A DNA stretch of 35,771 nucleotides from an uncultured Collinsella sp. (GTDB taxonomy: Bacteria > Actinomycetota > Coriobacteriia > Coriobacteriales > Coriobacteriaceae), in assembly GCA_959606065.1 (NCBI GenBank), contig CAUHHV010000024.1:1-35771 (forward strand), in the 5' to 3' direction. The notes below the pieces were generated by a model, which had not been told where the DNA came from, searched no databases, and saw only the letters and a program-made list of their open reading frames with translations. Position numbers and translations under genes: made by a program. This document shows, piece after piece, positions 22,850 through 35,771 of the stretch (position 1 is its first letter; each line of letters starts with the position of its first letter).

Positions 22850-23371
22850 ATGCCCCAGCAGTACAAAATCGACAAGGTTGCAGAGATCGAGTCCCGTATC
22901 GCCGAGAACGCCGGTCTGTTCGTCGTCAACTACAACGGTCTGACGGTTAAGCAGGCTCAGGAGCTGCGTCATCAGCTTCGCGAGTGCGGCGCCGAGATGA
23001 AGGTCTACAAGAACAACCTGGTCAAGATCGCTCTCAAGAACCAGGAGCAGCCCGAGCTCGACGAGATCCTCGCCGGCCCCGTCGCTTATGTGTTCTACGA
23101 GACCGAGCCGGTCGAGGCCGCTAAGGCCCTTAAGGACTTCTCCGCTAAGTCCAAGGGCGTCCTTGAGATCAAGGGCGGTATCTCCGACGGCAAGGCCGTT
23201 TCCGCTGATGATGTTAAGGCTATCGCCGAGCTGCCCACCAAGGATCAGCTTCTCGGCCAGATCGCCGGTCTCATCTCCGGTTTCGCTCGCGACATCGCTG
23301 TCTGCGTCAACGGCGTTTCCTCTGGTCTCGCTCGTTCGATCCAGCAGGTCTCCGAGCAGAAGGCAGCCTAG
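22850..23371 (+). CDS. rplJ: 50S ribosomal protein L10
   Basis: The stalk base protein anchors L7/L12 dimers to 23S rRNA near the GTPase centre. The 173 residues match the bacterial L10 length. The N-terminal RNA-binding part has KVAEIESRIAENAGLFVVNYNGLTV and QLRECGAEMKVYKNNLVKIAL. The C-terminal helix that binds L7/L12 is LLGQIAGLISGFARDIAVCVNGVSSGLARSIQQV. GAGGAGG precedes the ATG at 22850. It is the first gene of the rplJ-rplL operon, under L10-leader autoregulation. rplK-rplA, which often lie upstream, are not in this window. Confidence 0.98.
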   Translation: MPQQYKIDKVAEIESRIAENAGLFVVNYNGLTVKQAQELRHQLRECGAEMKVYKNNLVKIALKNQEQPELDEILAGPVAYVFYETEPVEAAKALKDFSAKSKGVLEIKGGISDGKAVSADDVKAIAELPTKDQLLGQIAGLISGFARDIAVCVNGVSSGLARSIQQVSEQKAA

Positions 23372-23386
23372 TCGCTGTTTTCACCC

Positions 23387-23454
23387 GCGGCGGCAACGCC
23401 GCACCCCTGGCGCATTCGCGCCGTGTTTTAACTGATCTCCGTGCACACGCACGG
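23387..23454 (+). other. Three tandem tetraloop hairpins in the rplJ-rplL spacer
   Basis: GCGGCG-gcaa-CGCCGC (23387-23402), GGCGC-attc-GCGCC (23409-23422) and CCGTGC-acac-GCACGG (23439-23454) follow one another in a 102-nt spacer. Each has a four-base loop and a perfect 5-6-bp stem, and the first is a GNRA tetraloop. None has a U-run, so they are not terminators. The third ends 5 nt before the rplL ribosome-binding region (GAAAGGAC). Confidence 0.7.
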
Positions 23455-23473
23455 AAACCGAAAGGACTTAGAA

Positions 23474-23851
23474 ATGGCTAAGCTTACCACCGATGAGATC
23501 ATCGATGCTCTTAAGGAAATGACCCTTCTCGAGGCTTCCGAGCTCGTCAAGGCTATCGAGGACACCTTCGGCGTTTCCGCCGCTGCTCCTGCCGCCGTTG
23601 TCGCCGCTCCCGCTGCTGGCGCTGCTGAGGCCGAGGAGAAGACCGAGTTTGACGTCGTGCTCGAGGGCTTCGGCGACAACAAGATCCAGGTCATCAAGGC
23701 CGTCCGTGAGCTCACCAACCTTGGCCTGAAGGAGGCCAAGGAGGTCGTCGAGGGCGCTCCCAAGGCTGTTCTCGAGGGTGCCAAGAAGGAGGACGCCGAG
23801 GCTGCCAAGGAGAAGCTCGAGGCTGCTGGCGCTGCTGTCACCCTCAAGTAA
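23474..23851 (+). CDS. rplL: 50S ribosomal protein L7/L12
   Basis: This acidic 125-residue stalk protein is present in several copies per ribosome and recruits translation factors. The N-terminal dimerisation helices are TTDEIIDALKEMTLLEASELVKAIEDTFGV. A flexible Ala/Pro hinge follows (AAAPAAVVAAPAAGAAEAEE), then the globular C-terminal domain with the factor-binding stretch KIQVIKAVRELTNLGLKEAKEVVEGAP. The start at 23474 gives the standard MAKLT N-terminus. It is translated independently after a 102-nt hairpin-rich spacer, and a strong terminator follows. Confidence 0.98.
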   Translation: MAKLTTDEIIDALKEMTLLEASELVKAIEDTFGVSAAAPAAVVAAPAAGAAEAEEKTEFDVVLEGFGDNKIQVIKAVRELTNLGLKEAKEVVEGAPKAVLEGAKKEDAEAAKEKLEAAGAAVTLK

Positions 23852-23879
23852 TCAGGCTTTCTCGCCAGATTTCTTTGCA

Positions 23880-23912
23880 GACGGGGTTCGCATTGCGAGC
23901 CCCGTCTTTTTT
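23880..23912 (+). terminator. Rho-independent terminator of rplJL
   Basis: GACGGGG (23880-23886) pairs with CCCCGTC (23900-23906), with TCGC/GCGA inside the loop, followed by TTTTTTG. It ends the rplJL operon 28 nt after the rplL stop codon. Confidence 0.92.
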
Positions 23913-24164
23913 GTTTTGGCCCCTCATTCCCATTGCTCGGCACGCAGAACACCGCTGTCTTCGCCGTGCCAATCCCGTTACCGCTGGGGCGTAAAATTGC
24001 ACCATTCGAGCAATAATTTGCGTTGACCTGCTGAAGAATTGCGTTTGCCTTACGGCGACGTATGTCTCCGGCGGTAAGATACTTCGGTATCGCAATTTGG
24101 TCTGCGGCCGCTGTGCCGCACGCACAGGGCGCATTCTGCGCCTGCGAAAGGATCCTTGAATAAC
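23913..24164 (+). other. galU upstream region with small hairpins
   Basis: No gene is seen. Hairpins include GGCACG/CGTGCC around 23939-23977, a UUCG-tetraloop hairpin GATAC-ttcg-GTATC (24078-24091), and GGCGCA-ttc-TGCGCC (24128-24142) close to the ribosome-binding site. TTGACC at 24023-24028 is a good -35, but no convincing -10 lies 16-18 nt downstream, so the galU promoter is not assigned. Confidence 0.45.
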
Positions 24165-25073
24165 ATGAAGGCAATCATCCCCGCCGCCGGTCTTGGCACG
24201 CGTTTTCTGCCTGGCACTAAGTGCACGCCCAAAGAGATGTTGCCGGTGCTCGACAAGCCGGTCATTCAGTATGTCGTTGAGGAAGCGCTCGACCCCGAGG
24301 AGGTCGACGACGCCATCATCGTTACCTCTCCCGGTAAGCCCGAGCTGCTGAGCTACTTCCAGCCCGATCGCTCGCTCGAGAACCTGCTGCGCGAGCGCGG
24401 CAAGAACGCCTATGCCGATGCCGTCGCCCACGCTGGCGGTATGCCGGTCGACTTCCGTTATCAGTACGAGCCCAAGGGCCTCGGCCATGCTATCCGCTCT
24501 GCTGCCGACGCCGTGGCAGGGGAGAACTTTCTGGTTCTTCTGGGCGACTACGTTGTGCCTAACCGCGACATCTGCGACAAGATGCTCGCCGTTTCCAAGG
24601 AGCACGGTGGCGCTTCGGTTATCGCTGTCGCTGCTTGCTCGCCCGAGGAAGTCAGCCGCTACGGCGTTATCGCCGGCGAGCGCGTCGGTTCGCTCGAGGG
24701 CGCCGAGGGCGTTGCCGATGCCGAGCCGGGCGCTGTCTGGCGCATCGGCGGTCTGGTCGAGAAGCCCGCTCCCGAGGCGGCTCCGTCCAACCTGTACATC
24801 GTCGGTCGTTACCTGCTGAGCCCGCTGGTCATGGACCTGCTCGCCGATCAGCAGGCCGGCAAGGGCGGCGAGATCCAGCTTACCGACGCCATGGCCCGCT
24901 CGCTCGACCGCGAGGCCATGTACGCTGTCGTCATCGATCCACTTTCGGGCTACGACACCGGTACCCCGTCTGGCTGGATGGCCACCAACGCCCTCATGGC
25001 CGCAAGCGACCCTCGCTTTGCCAGCGCCTTCTGGGACGCCATCGACGAGCGCGGCGGATTGATGCGCAAGTAA
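24165..25073 (+). CDS. galU: UTP-glucose-1-phosphate uridylyltransferase
   Basis: This cytoplasmic enzyme makes UDP-glucose from UTP and glucose-1-phosphate for cell-envelope glycans and the Leloir pathway. The 302-residue nucleotidyltransferase starts with MKAIIPAAGLGTRFLPGTKCTPKEMLP, which holds the GxGTRxxPxTxxxPKEMLP nucleotide-binding signature. It continues with KPVIQYVVEEAL, KGLGHAI and VLLGDYVVP, and ends with YDTGTPSGW and a short C-terminal helix. The ATG at 24165 is chosen because AAAGGA lies 12 nt upstream and homologues begin here. A TTG at 24156 is only 3 nt from that sequence. It lies between rplJL and rpoBC and has its own terminator (25094-25126). Confidence 0.96.
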   Translation: MKAIIPAAGLGTRFLPGTKCTPKEMLPVLDKPVIQYVVEEALDPEEVDDAIIVTSPGKPELLSYFQPDRSLENLLRERGKNAYADAVAHAGGMPVDFRYQYEPKGLGHAIRSAADAVAGENFLVLLGDYVVPNRDICDKMLAVSKEHGGASVIAVAACSPEEVSRYGVIAGERVGSLEGAEGVADAEPGAVWRIGGLVEKPAPEAAPSNLYIVGRYLLSPLVMDLLADQQAGKGGEIQLTDAMARSLDREAMYAVVIDPLSGYDTGTPSGWMATNALMAASDPRFASAFWDAIDERGGLMRK

Positions 25074-25093
25074 GCCTTTGGGCACCGACATTT

Positions 25094-25126
25094 ACGGGCG
25101 TGGACCTCGGTTCGCGCCCGTTTTTT
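25094..25126 (+). terminator. Rho-independent terminator of galU
   Basis: ACGGGCG (25094-25100) pairs with CGCCCGT (25115-25121), followed by TTTTT. It lies 21 nt past the galU stop codon. Confidence 0.88.
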
Positions 25127-25149
25127 ATAAGAGCTGCGATTGCCGGCTC

Positions 25150-25181
25150 TCTGTTCACAGAAAATATATGAACAGATGTTC
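25150..25181. promoter_or_regulatory. Overlapping dyads upstream of rpoB, one matching a LexA box
   Basis: TCTGTTCA (25150-25157) and TGAACAGA (25169-25176) form an 8-bp inverted repeat 11 nt apart. GAACAGATGTTC (25170-25181) overlaps it and matches the Gram-positive LexA consensus GAACRNRYGTTC. It lies in the 287-nt galU-rpoB spacer, about 80 nt upstream of the proposed rpoB -35. A role in SOS control of rpoBC is not expected, so this may be a chance match or belong to another regulator. Confidence 0.35.
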
Positions 25182-25259
25182 GATACACATACATCTACCT
25201 GCGTGTTTTCTGTCGAAAAACTTTGCTACTCCAAAAACTCAATCGCGTCAAGGCTTTTC

Positions 25260-25287
25260 TTGCCCAACGGTCGGTACCTGATAAACT
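25260..25287 (+). promoter_or_regulatory. Possible promoter of rpoB-rpoC
   Basis: TTGCCC (25260-25265), a 16-nt spacer and TAAACT (25282-25287) match four of six bases each. Transcription from near 25294 would give a leader of about 65 nt. Stronger elements may exist further upstream in the AT-richer stretch from 25160. Confidence 0.4.
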
Positions 25288-25360
25288 ATTAGGTTGCGAT
25301 AACTGGCGAAGCTATGCCTCGCCAACCCACCGAGCATTTCCGTGAAGGAGGAAAAACCTG

Positions 25361-28852
<3,492 letters not shown>

Positions 28853-28858
28853 TTGACT

Positions 28859-33334
<4,476 letters not shown>

Positions 33335-33340
33335 TTAGTT

Positions 33341-33362
33341 CCGCCGTTCTAACGAACGGCGG
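33341..33362 (+). other. Hairpin directly after rpoC
   Basis: CCGCCGTTC (33341-33349) pairs perfectly with GAACGGCGG (33354-33362) around TAAC. It starts 7 nt after the rpoC stop codon and has no U-run. It probably protects the 3' end or works with the terminator that follows. Confidence 0.6.
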
Positions 33363-33378
33363 CGACCTCCGTCGCTGC

Positions 33379-33478
33379 GCGGCCCCCAGAGCTACAATCT
33401 GTCATTCAAAAGGCAGGGCATGACCAAAAGGTCAATGCCCTGCCTTTTTCATGCCACCTTGTACGCTCTGGGGGCCGC
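33379..33478 (+). terminator. Nested palindromic terminator of rpoBC
   Basis: The inner hairpin is a strong terminator: AAAAGGCAGGGCAT (33408-33421) pairs with ATGCCCTGCCTTTT (33435-33448), with GACC/GGTC closing an AAAA loop and T residues to 33449. It is enclosed by outer arms, about 19 bp with one bulge: 33379-33397 (GCGGCCCCCAGAG...TACAA) and 33459-33478. The whole forms a 100-nt cruciform-like structure. The rest of the rpoC-sigma gap (33479-33565) holds no gene. AAAAAAGGACAGGTTTATTTT at about 33525-33545 includes the reverse complement of the CCTGTCC loop motif. Confidence 0.88.
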
Positions 33479-33565
33479 TCGCTTGCGTATGCTCAACTTG
33501 TTGCGTTCCGTTGATCACTTGCAAAAAAGGACAGGTTTATTTTGGTAGTTTTTCCTGCTTGAATT

Positions 33566-33594
33566 TGAAACATTCCGTTTGGTCAAAGCGTATC
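33566..33594 (+). promoter_or_regulatory. ECF-type promoter (TGAAAC-N17-CGTA) of the sigma operon
   Basis: TGAAAC (33566-33571), 17 nt, then CGTATC (33589-33594) is the pattern recognised by SigW-like ECF sigma factors. It is positioned about 50 nt upstream of an ECF sigma gene, suggesting positive autoregulation. This is an inference from the consensus. Confidence 0.6.
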
Positions 33595-33642
33595 TATGGT
33601 GAGGGCCCCATCAAGAACCATCAGTGTCACCGGGAGGTGATT

Positions 33643-34161
33643 ATGGAAGAACAAGCTTTTAGACAGGCGGTCGAAGACCACCGGGATGTCGTGTTTCGGA
33701 TCGCATTGACGTATCTGCGTGATCGCGCTGACGCCGACGATGTCGCTCAAGACGTCTTTCTTAAGTTGCTCAAAAGCGACGCGCAATTTGAAAACTGGGA
33801 GCATCTTCGTCGATGGCTTATCCGGGTCACGATCAATGAATGTAAATCTCTCTTTCGAAAGCCGTGGAGGCGCGTGGAGGATATTGAGAATCTGGCCGAT
33901 TCGCTTTCGACGGCGCAGGAGGAGACCAAGGCGGTCCTGTCAGACGTTATGCGACTTCCGGAGCGATTCCGTATTCCTATCGTGCTCTATTACTATCTGG
34001 GCTTCTCGACTTCAGAAATTGCCGAGTTACTGCATGTGCCAGCCGCGACCGTTCGAACGCGTTTAGCTCGCGGCAGATCGAAGCTCAAGTTCATCCTAGA
34101 GGAGGGCGACCGTGAAATCCAACCAGATCAAGCAGGCCTTCGAGTCCGTCCAAGCCGATAG
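33643..34161 (+). CDS. ECF-type RNA polymerase sigma factor
   Basis: This 172-residue sigma-70-family factor contains only regions 2 and 4. Region 2 is DHRDVVFRIALTYLRDRADADDVAQDVFLKLLK, and after ENWEHLRRWLIRVTINECKS comes a short linker. Region 4 is LPERFRIPIVLYYYLGFSTSEIAELLHVPAATVRTRLARGRSKLK. The C-terminal ~18 residues overlap the next gene. The ATG at 33643 is chosen because GGGAGG lies 6 nt upstream; an extension to 33451 would cross the promoter. It redirects RNA polymerase to TGAAAC/CGTA-type promoters, probably including its own at 33566-33594. The inducing stress is unknown. Base composition here is less GC-rich than in rpoBC. Confidence 0.93.
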   Translation: MEEQAFRQAVEDHRDVVFRIALTYLRDRADADDVAQDVFLKLLKSDAQFENWEHLRRWLIRVTINECKSLFRKPWRRVEDIENLADSLSTAQEETKAVLSDVMRLPERFRIPIVLYYYLGFSTSEIAELLHVPAATVRTRLARGRSKLKFILEEGDREIQPDQAGLRVRPSR

Positions 34162-35188
34162 CGATCTTGCTGACCGTGTTCTTTATGCCGCTGCTGGCGA
34201 GCCGCTTCGCCGAAAGGGTCACGCGAAGCCTCTGTATGTTGCCGTAATCGGATGTCTTGCCGGAGTGCTGGCGACCGGAGGGGTCGCCTACGCTGTTGTC
34301 AATTCCAGTTATTTTGCCTCTGCCTGGGGAAACCATGGCAACGGAGAGTCCGTTACCTGGACAAATGGCGGCTCGTCGGGGACGAAATATACCTACACCA
34401 GAGAGTTTGGTGATGGTATCGCGCCCCAAAGCCTGGAGGGTGCAGTCCAGAAGGTTGATCTGTCCGTCGAGGGTAATGGCTATACGCTCGATATCCATGA
34501 GATGGCTATTGACCAAAACGGCTGCGGAGCCGTGACGTTTACGTTGTCCAATCCAAATGGCGTTAACTACTACAAGCCGGCAGCAGAGACAGGCGAACTT
34601 GTTCTCTATGGTGAAGAAGAAGGGGGCGTCAGTACACCCAGCATGAACTTCGGCGAGGAATGGGCTGATACACGCTGCACCATTGATAAAGACACATCAA
34701 GCGACACGGTCATTAACGGCACGATGTACTTTGCATCTTGGAATCGCGATCGAGATTTACGACATGCGGTCACCTGGAATATCAGTTGGACGGAGGGCAA
34801 AGGTGAGGATGCGAAGGTGACCGAGGTATCGACGCCAGAGTTTAACGTCGGAGCGCACGTCGATACAAAAGAACTCCGCTCCGATGACTCGTCTCTCGAG
34901 ATTAGCCCGTTTTCCATCCAGACGCACATCGATGATCTGGGCTATGAAGCAGTTGATCATAAACTGACCGTCACCTACAAGGATGGGTCAGAGCAGATTA
35001 TCGAAGATGACGACGCAGGGGCGTACAATTTCTATGTTTCGATGGCACGCAATAGCGGAGAGAACATTTGGGTGCCAACGAAGTTGATTGATGTCGATCA
35101 AGTGGTCTCGGTAACCCTCGAGGGCGCGAGGTACACATCAACGGGGGAGACCGAAACGAAAGTACCCTTTACCATCGTCTATTCGTAA
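34112..35188 (+). CDS. Membrane-anchored anti-sigma-like regulator
   Basis: The 358-residue protein is probably the cognate regulator of the upstream ECF sigma factor. The N-terminal ~38 residues are cytoplasmic and resemble a short sigma-binding segment (MKSNQIKQAFESVQADSDLADRVLYAA). One transmembrane helix is at about 41-63 (LYVAVIGCLAGVLATGGVAYAVV), and the extracytoplasmic remainder is beta-rich with polar repeats. This layout resembles DUF4179-type proteins found with ECF sigma factors. No zinc-binding HxxxCxxC motif is present, so it is not a ZAS-type anti-sigma. The GTG start at 34112 has GGAGGG upstream and lies 50 nt inside the sigma gene, so the two are co-translated. What it senses is unknown. 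A strong terminator follows. Confidence 0.85.
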   Translation: MKSNQIKQAFESVQADSDLADRVLYAAAGEPLRRKGHAKPLYVAVIGCLAGVLATGGVAYAVVNSSYFASAWGNHGNGESVTWTNGGSSGTKYTYTREFGDGIAPQSLEGAVQKVDLSVEGNGYTLDIHEMAIDQNGCGAVTFTLSNPNGVNYYKPAAETGELVLYGEEEGGVSTPSMNFGEEWADTRCTIDKDTSSDTVINGTMYFASWNRDRDLRHAVTWNISWTEGKGEDAKVTEVSTPEFNVGAHVDTKELRSDDSSLEISPFSIQTHIDDLGYEAVDHKLTVTYKDGSEQIIEDDDAGAYNFYVSMARNSGENIWVPTKLIDVDQVVSVTLEGARYTSTGETETKVPFTIVYS

Positions 35189-35194
35189 GGTCTA

Positions 35195-35226
35195 GGCCGC
35201 TTCCCAAGAGGGGAAGCGGCCTTTTT
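35195..35226 (+). terminator. Rho-independent terminator of the sigma/anti-sigma operon
   Basis: GGCCGCTTCCC (35195-35205) pairs perfectly with GGGAAGCGGCC (35211-35221) around AAGAG, followed by TTTTT. It begins 6 nt past the stop codon. Confidence 0.93.
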
Positions 35227-35267
35227 AGCGTTAAATGGGCGGTTATTTTGAGCGATATTCGTCTAAA

Positions 35268-35398
35268 TTTCGGAAGTATGCGGCAAAATCTTGATGGGTC
35301 GACCACACCGCATATGCTCAAGCGTTCTACCTGCGGGTTTGTTATCGCAAAACCCCGGTGTGCTCGGTAAGTTCAAAAGTTGCCGCATACTTCCGAAA
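35268..35398. repeat. 131-nt nested palindrome
   Basis: 19-nt perfect outer arms (35268-35286 with 35380-35398; TTTCGGAAGTATGCGGCAA) enclose CACACCG/CGGTGTG (35304-35310 with 35356-35362) and GGGTTT/AAACCC (35335-35340 with 35350-35355). It holds no gene. The nested self-complementary design matches the other large palindromes of the window, but the sequence is different. Confidence 0.75.
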
Positions 35399-35470
35399 AC
35401 GTCGCCGATTTTCCTATGACAGGTGAGAGCAGATCACCGCTGGAACGCGACGTTTTCCCAGATAAACTGA

Positions 35471-35495
35471 CCAAAAAAGCCTGTCCCCTTTTTGG
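35471..35495. repeat. Hairpin with CCTGTCCCC loop
   Basis: CCAAAAA (35471-35477) pairs with TTTTTGG (35489-35495) around AGCCTGTCCCC. It shares GCCTGTCCCCTTT exactly with the hairpin at 91-133, although the stems differ. Confidence 0.65.
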
Positions 35496-35522
35496 CAGGT
35501 AACGTTGCCCCGACGAGCACGT

Positions 35523-35663
35523 CGGATCCCCGGCCCGGGCGGCCCGCTGTTTAAGTTTGCTGCTCTACAGTCCTGCGCAAGACGGAAAGCACATTAAGTG
35601 CTTTCCTTTGCGTGCGGAACTCGCGACAAACTTAAACAGCGGGCCGCCCGGGCCGGGGATCCG
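35523..35663. repeat. Palindromic element B (conserved core, different arms)
   Basis: 37-nt perfect arms (35523-35559 and 35627-35663) enclose a hairpin GGAAAGCAC-ATTAA-GTGCTTTCC (35584-35606). Read on the minus strand, the stretch from TTCCGCACG (35619) to CAGGAC (35570) matches the core of element A, with the hairpin at the same offset. The arms (CGGATCCCCGGCCC... to ...GTTTAAGTTTG) are unrelated to A's arms except for a T-rich inner end. Confidence 0.85.
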
Positions 35664-35771
35664 CCAGCGCGCACAGGAGGGGATTCCTTTTGTGTAGGCT
35701 TTGCGGAAATGTGCCAATTTTGGGATACGCCCGGCGGCGTGGTCTGTTGACGGCACAGCTAACGCCACGTA
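35664..35771. other. Unassigned window end
   Basis: I see no gene, hairpin or promoter that can be supported in the last 108 nt. ACAGGAGGGGATTCC (about 35693-35707) resembles a ribosome-binding site but no start codon and open frame follow convincingly. Confidence 0.4.

Noticed and set aside
33451..33642. Extended N-terminus of the ECF sigma factor.
   Set aside because: The extension would include the rpoBC terminator's outer arm and the TGAAAC/CGTA promoter. The ATG at 33643 has a proper ribosome-binding site and gives the standard length.

Overview
The window is GC-rich, gene-dense chromosomal DNA of a bacterium. Codon use, the actinobacterial look of RpoB/RpoC, a fermentative gene set (PTS IIA, FeoAB, maltose/starch-type GH13) and GC-rich intergenic hairpins with a recurring CCTGTCCCC loop suggest a gut Coriobacteriia, most likely Collinsella or a close relative. 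The genus is an inference from memory of the families; no database search was possible. There is no rRNA, tRNA, CRISPR array, prophage or transposase gene.

Layout. Positions 141-3036 (minus strand) hold a three-gene ABC importer: lipoprotein, permease, ATPase. Next are a WYL-type regulator and asnS (both minus), then a zinc-ribbon membrane protein (plus), a two-domain acyltransferase/SGNH membrane protein and a glucose-type PTS IIA protein (both minus), and an alpha/beta hydrolase (plus). Positions 10972-14227 are a divergent cassette: a GntR/FCD regulator facing a dimethylarginine dimethylaminohydrolase and an APC-family amino acid transporter, with a 14-bp palindrome between them. Then come a FeoA-FeoB fusion behind a promoter with a DtxR/MntR-like dyad, an MFS efflux protein, a GH13 hydrolase coupled to a hypoxanthine-DNA glycosylase-like gene, an unrecognised minus-strand gene, and a class I aminotransferase.

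From 22605 the window is core information processing: an L10-leader-controlled rplJ-rplL operon, galU, and rpoB-rpoC. RpoC carries a C-terminal helix-hairpin-helix segment that closely resembles the C-terminal domain of RNA polymerase alpha, and RpoB has an enlarged fork loop 2. The right end has an ECF sigma factor overlapping a membrane anti-sigma-like gene, behind a TGAAAC-N17-CGTA promoter, and then about 580 bp without a gene.

The most unusual content is in the intergenic DNA. Two elements (about 22404-22607 and 35523-35663) share a roughly 50-nt core built round the same AGCACTTAATGTGCT hairpin, in opposite orientations. In each, the core is embedded in long, perfectly self-complementary arms (35 and 37 bp) whose sequences are largely unrelated between the two. 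Other large palindromes (10868-10937, 18372-18436, 33379-33478, 35268-35398) and hairpins with a shared GCCTGTCCCCTTT segment (91-133, 35471-35495) suggest several families of dispersed palindromic repeats. Some have apparently been adopted as terminators, and one borders the rplJ promoter.
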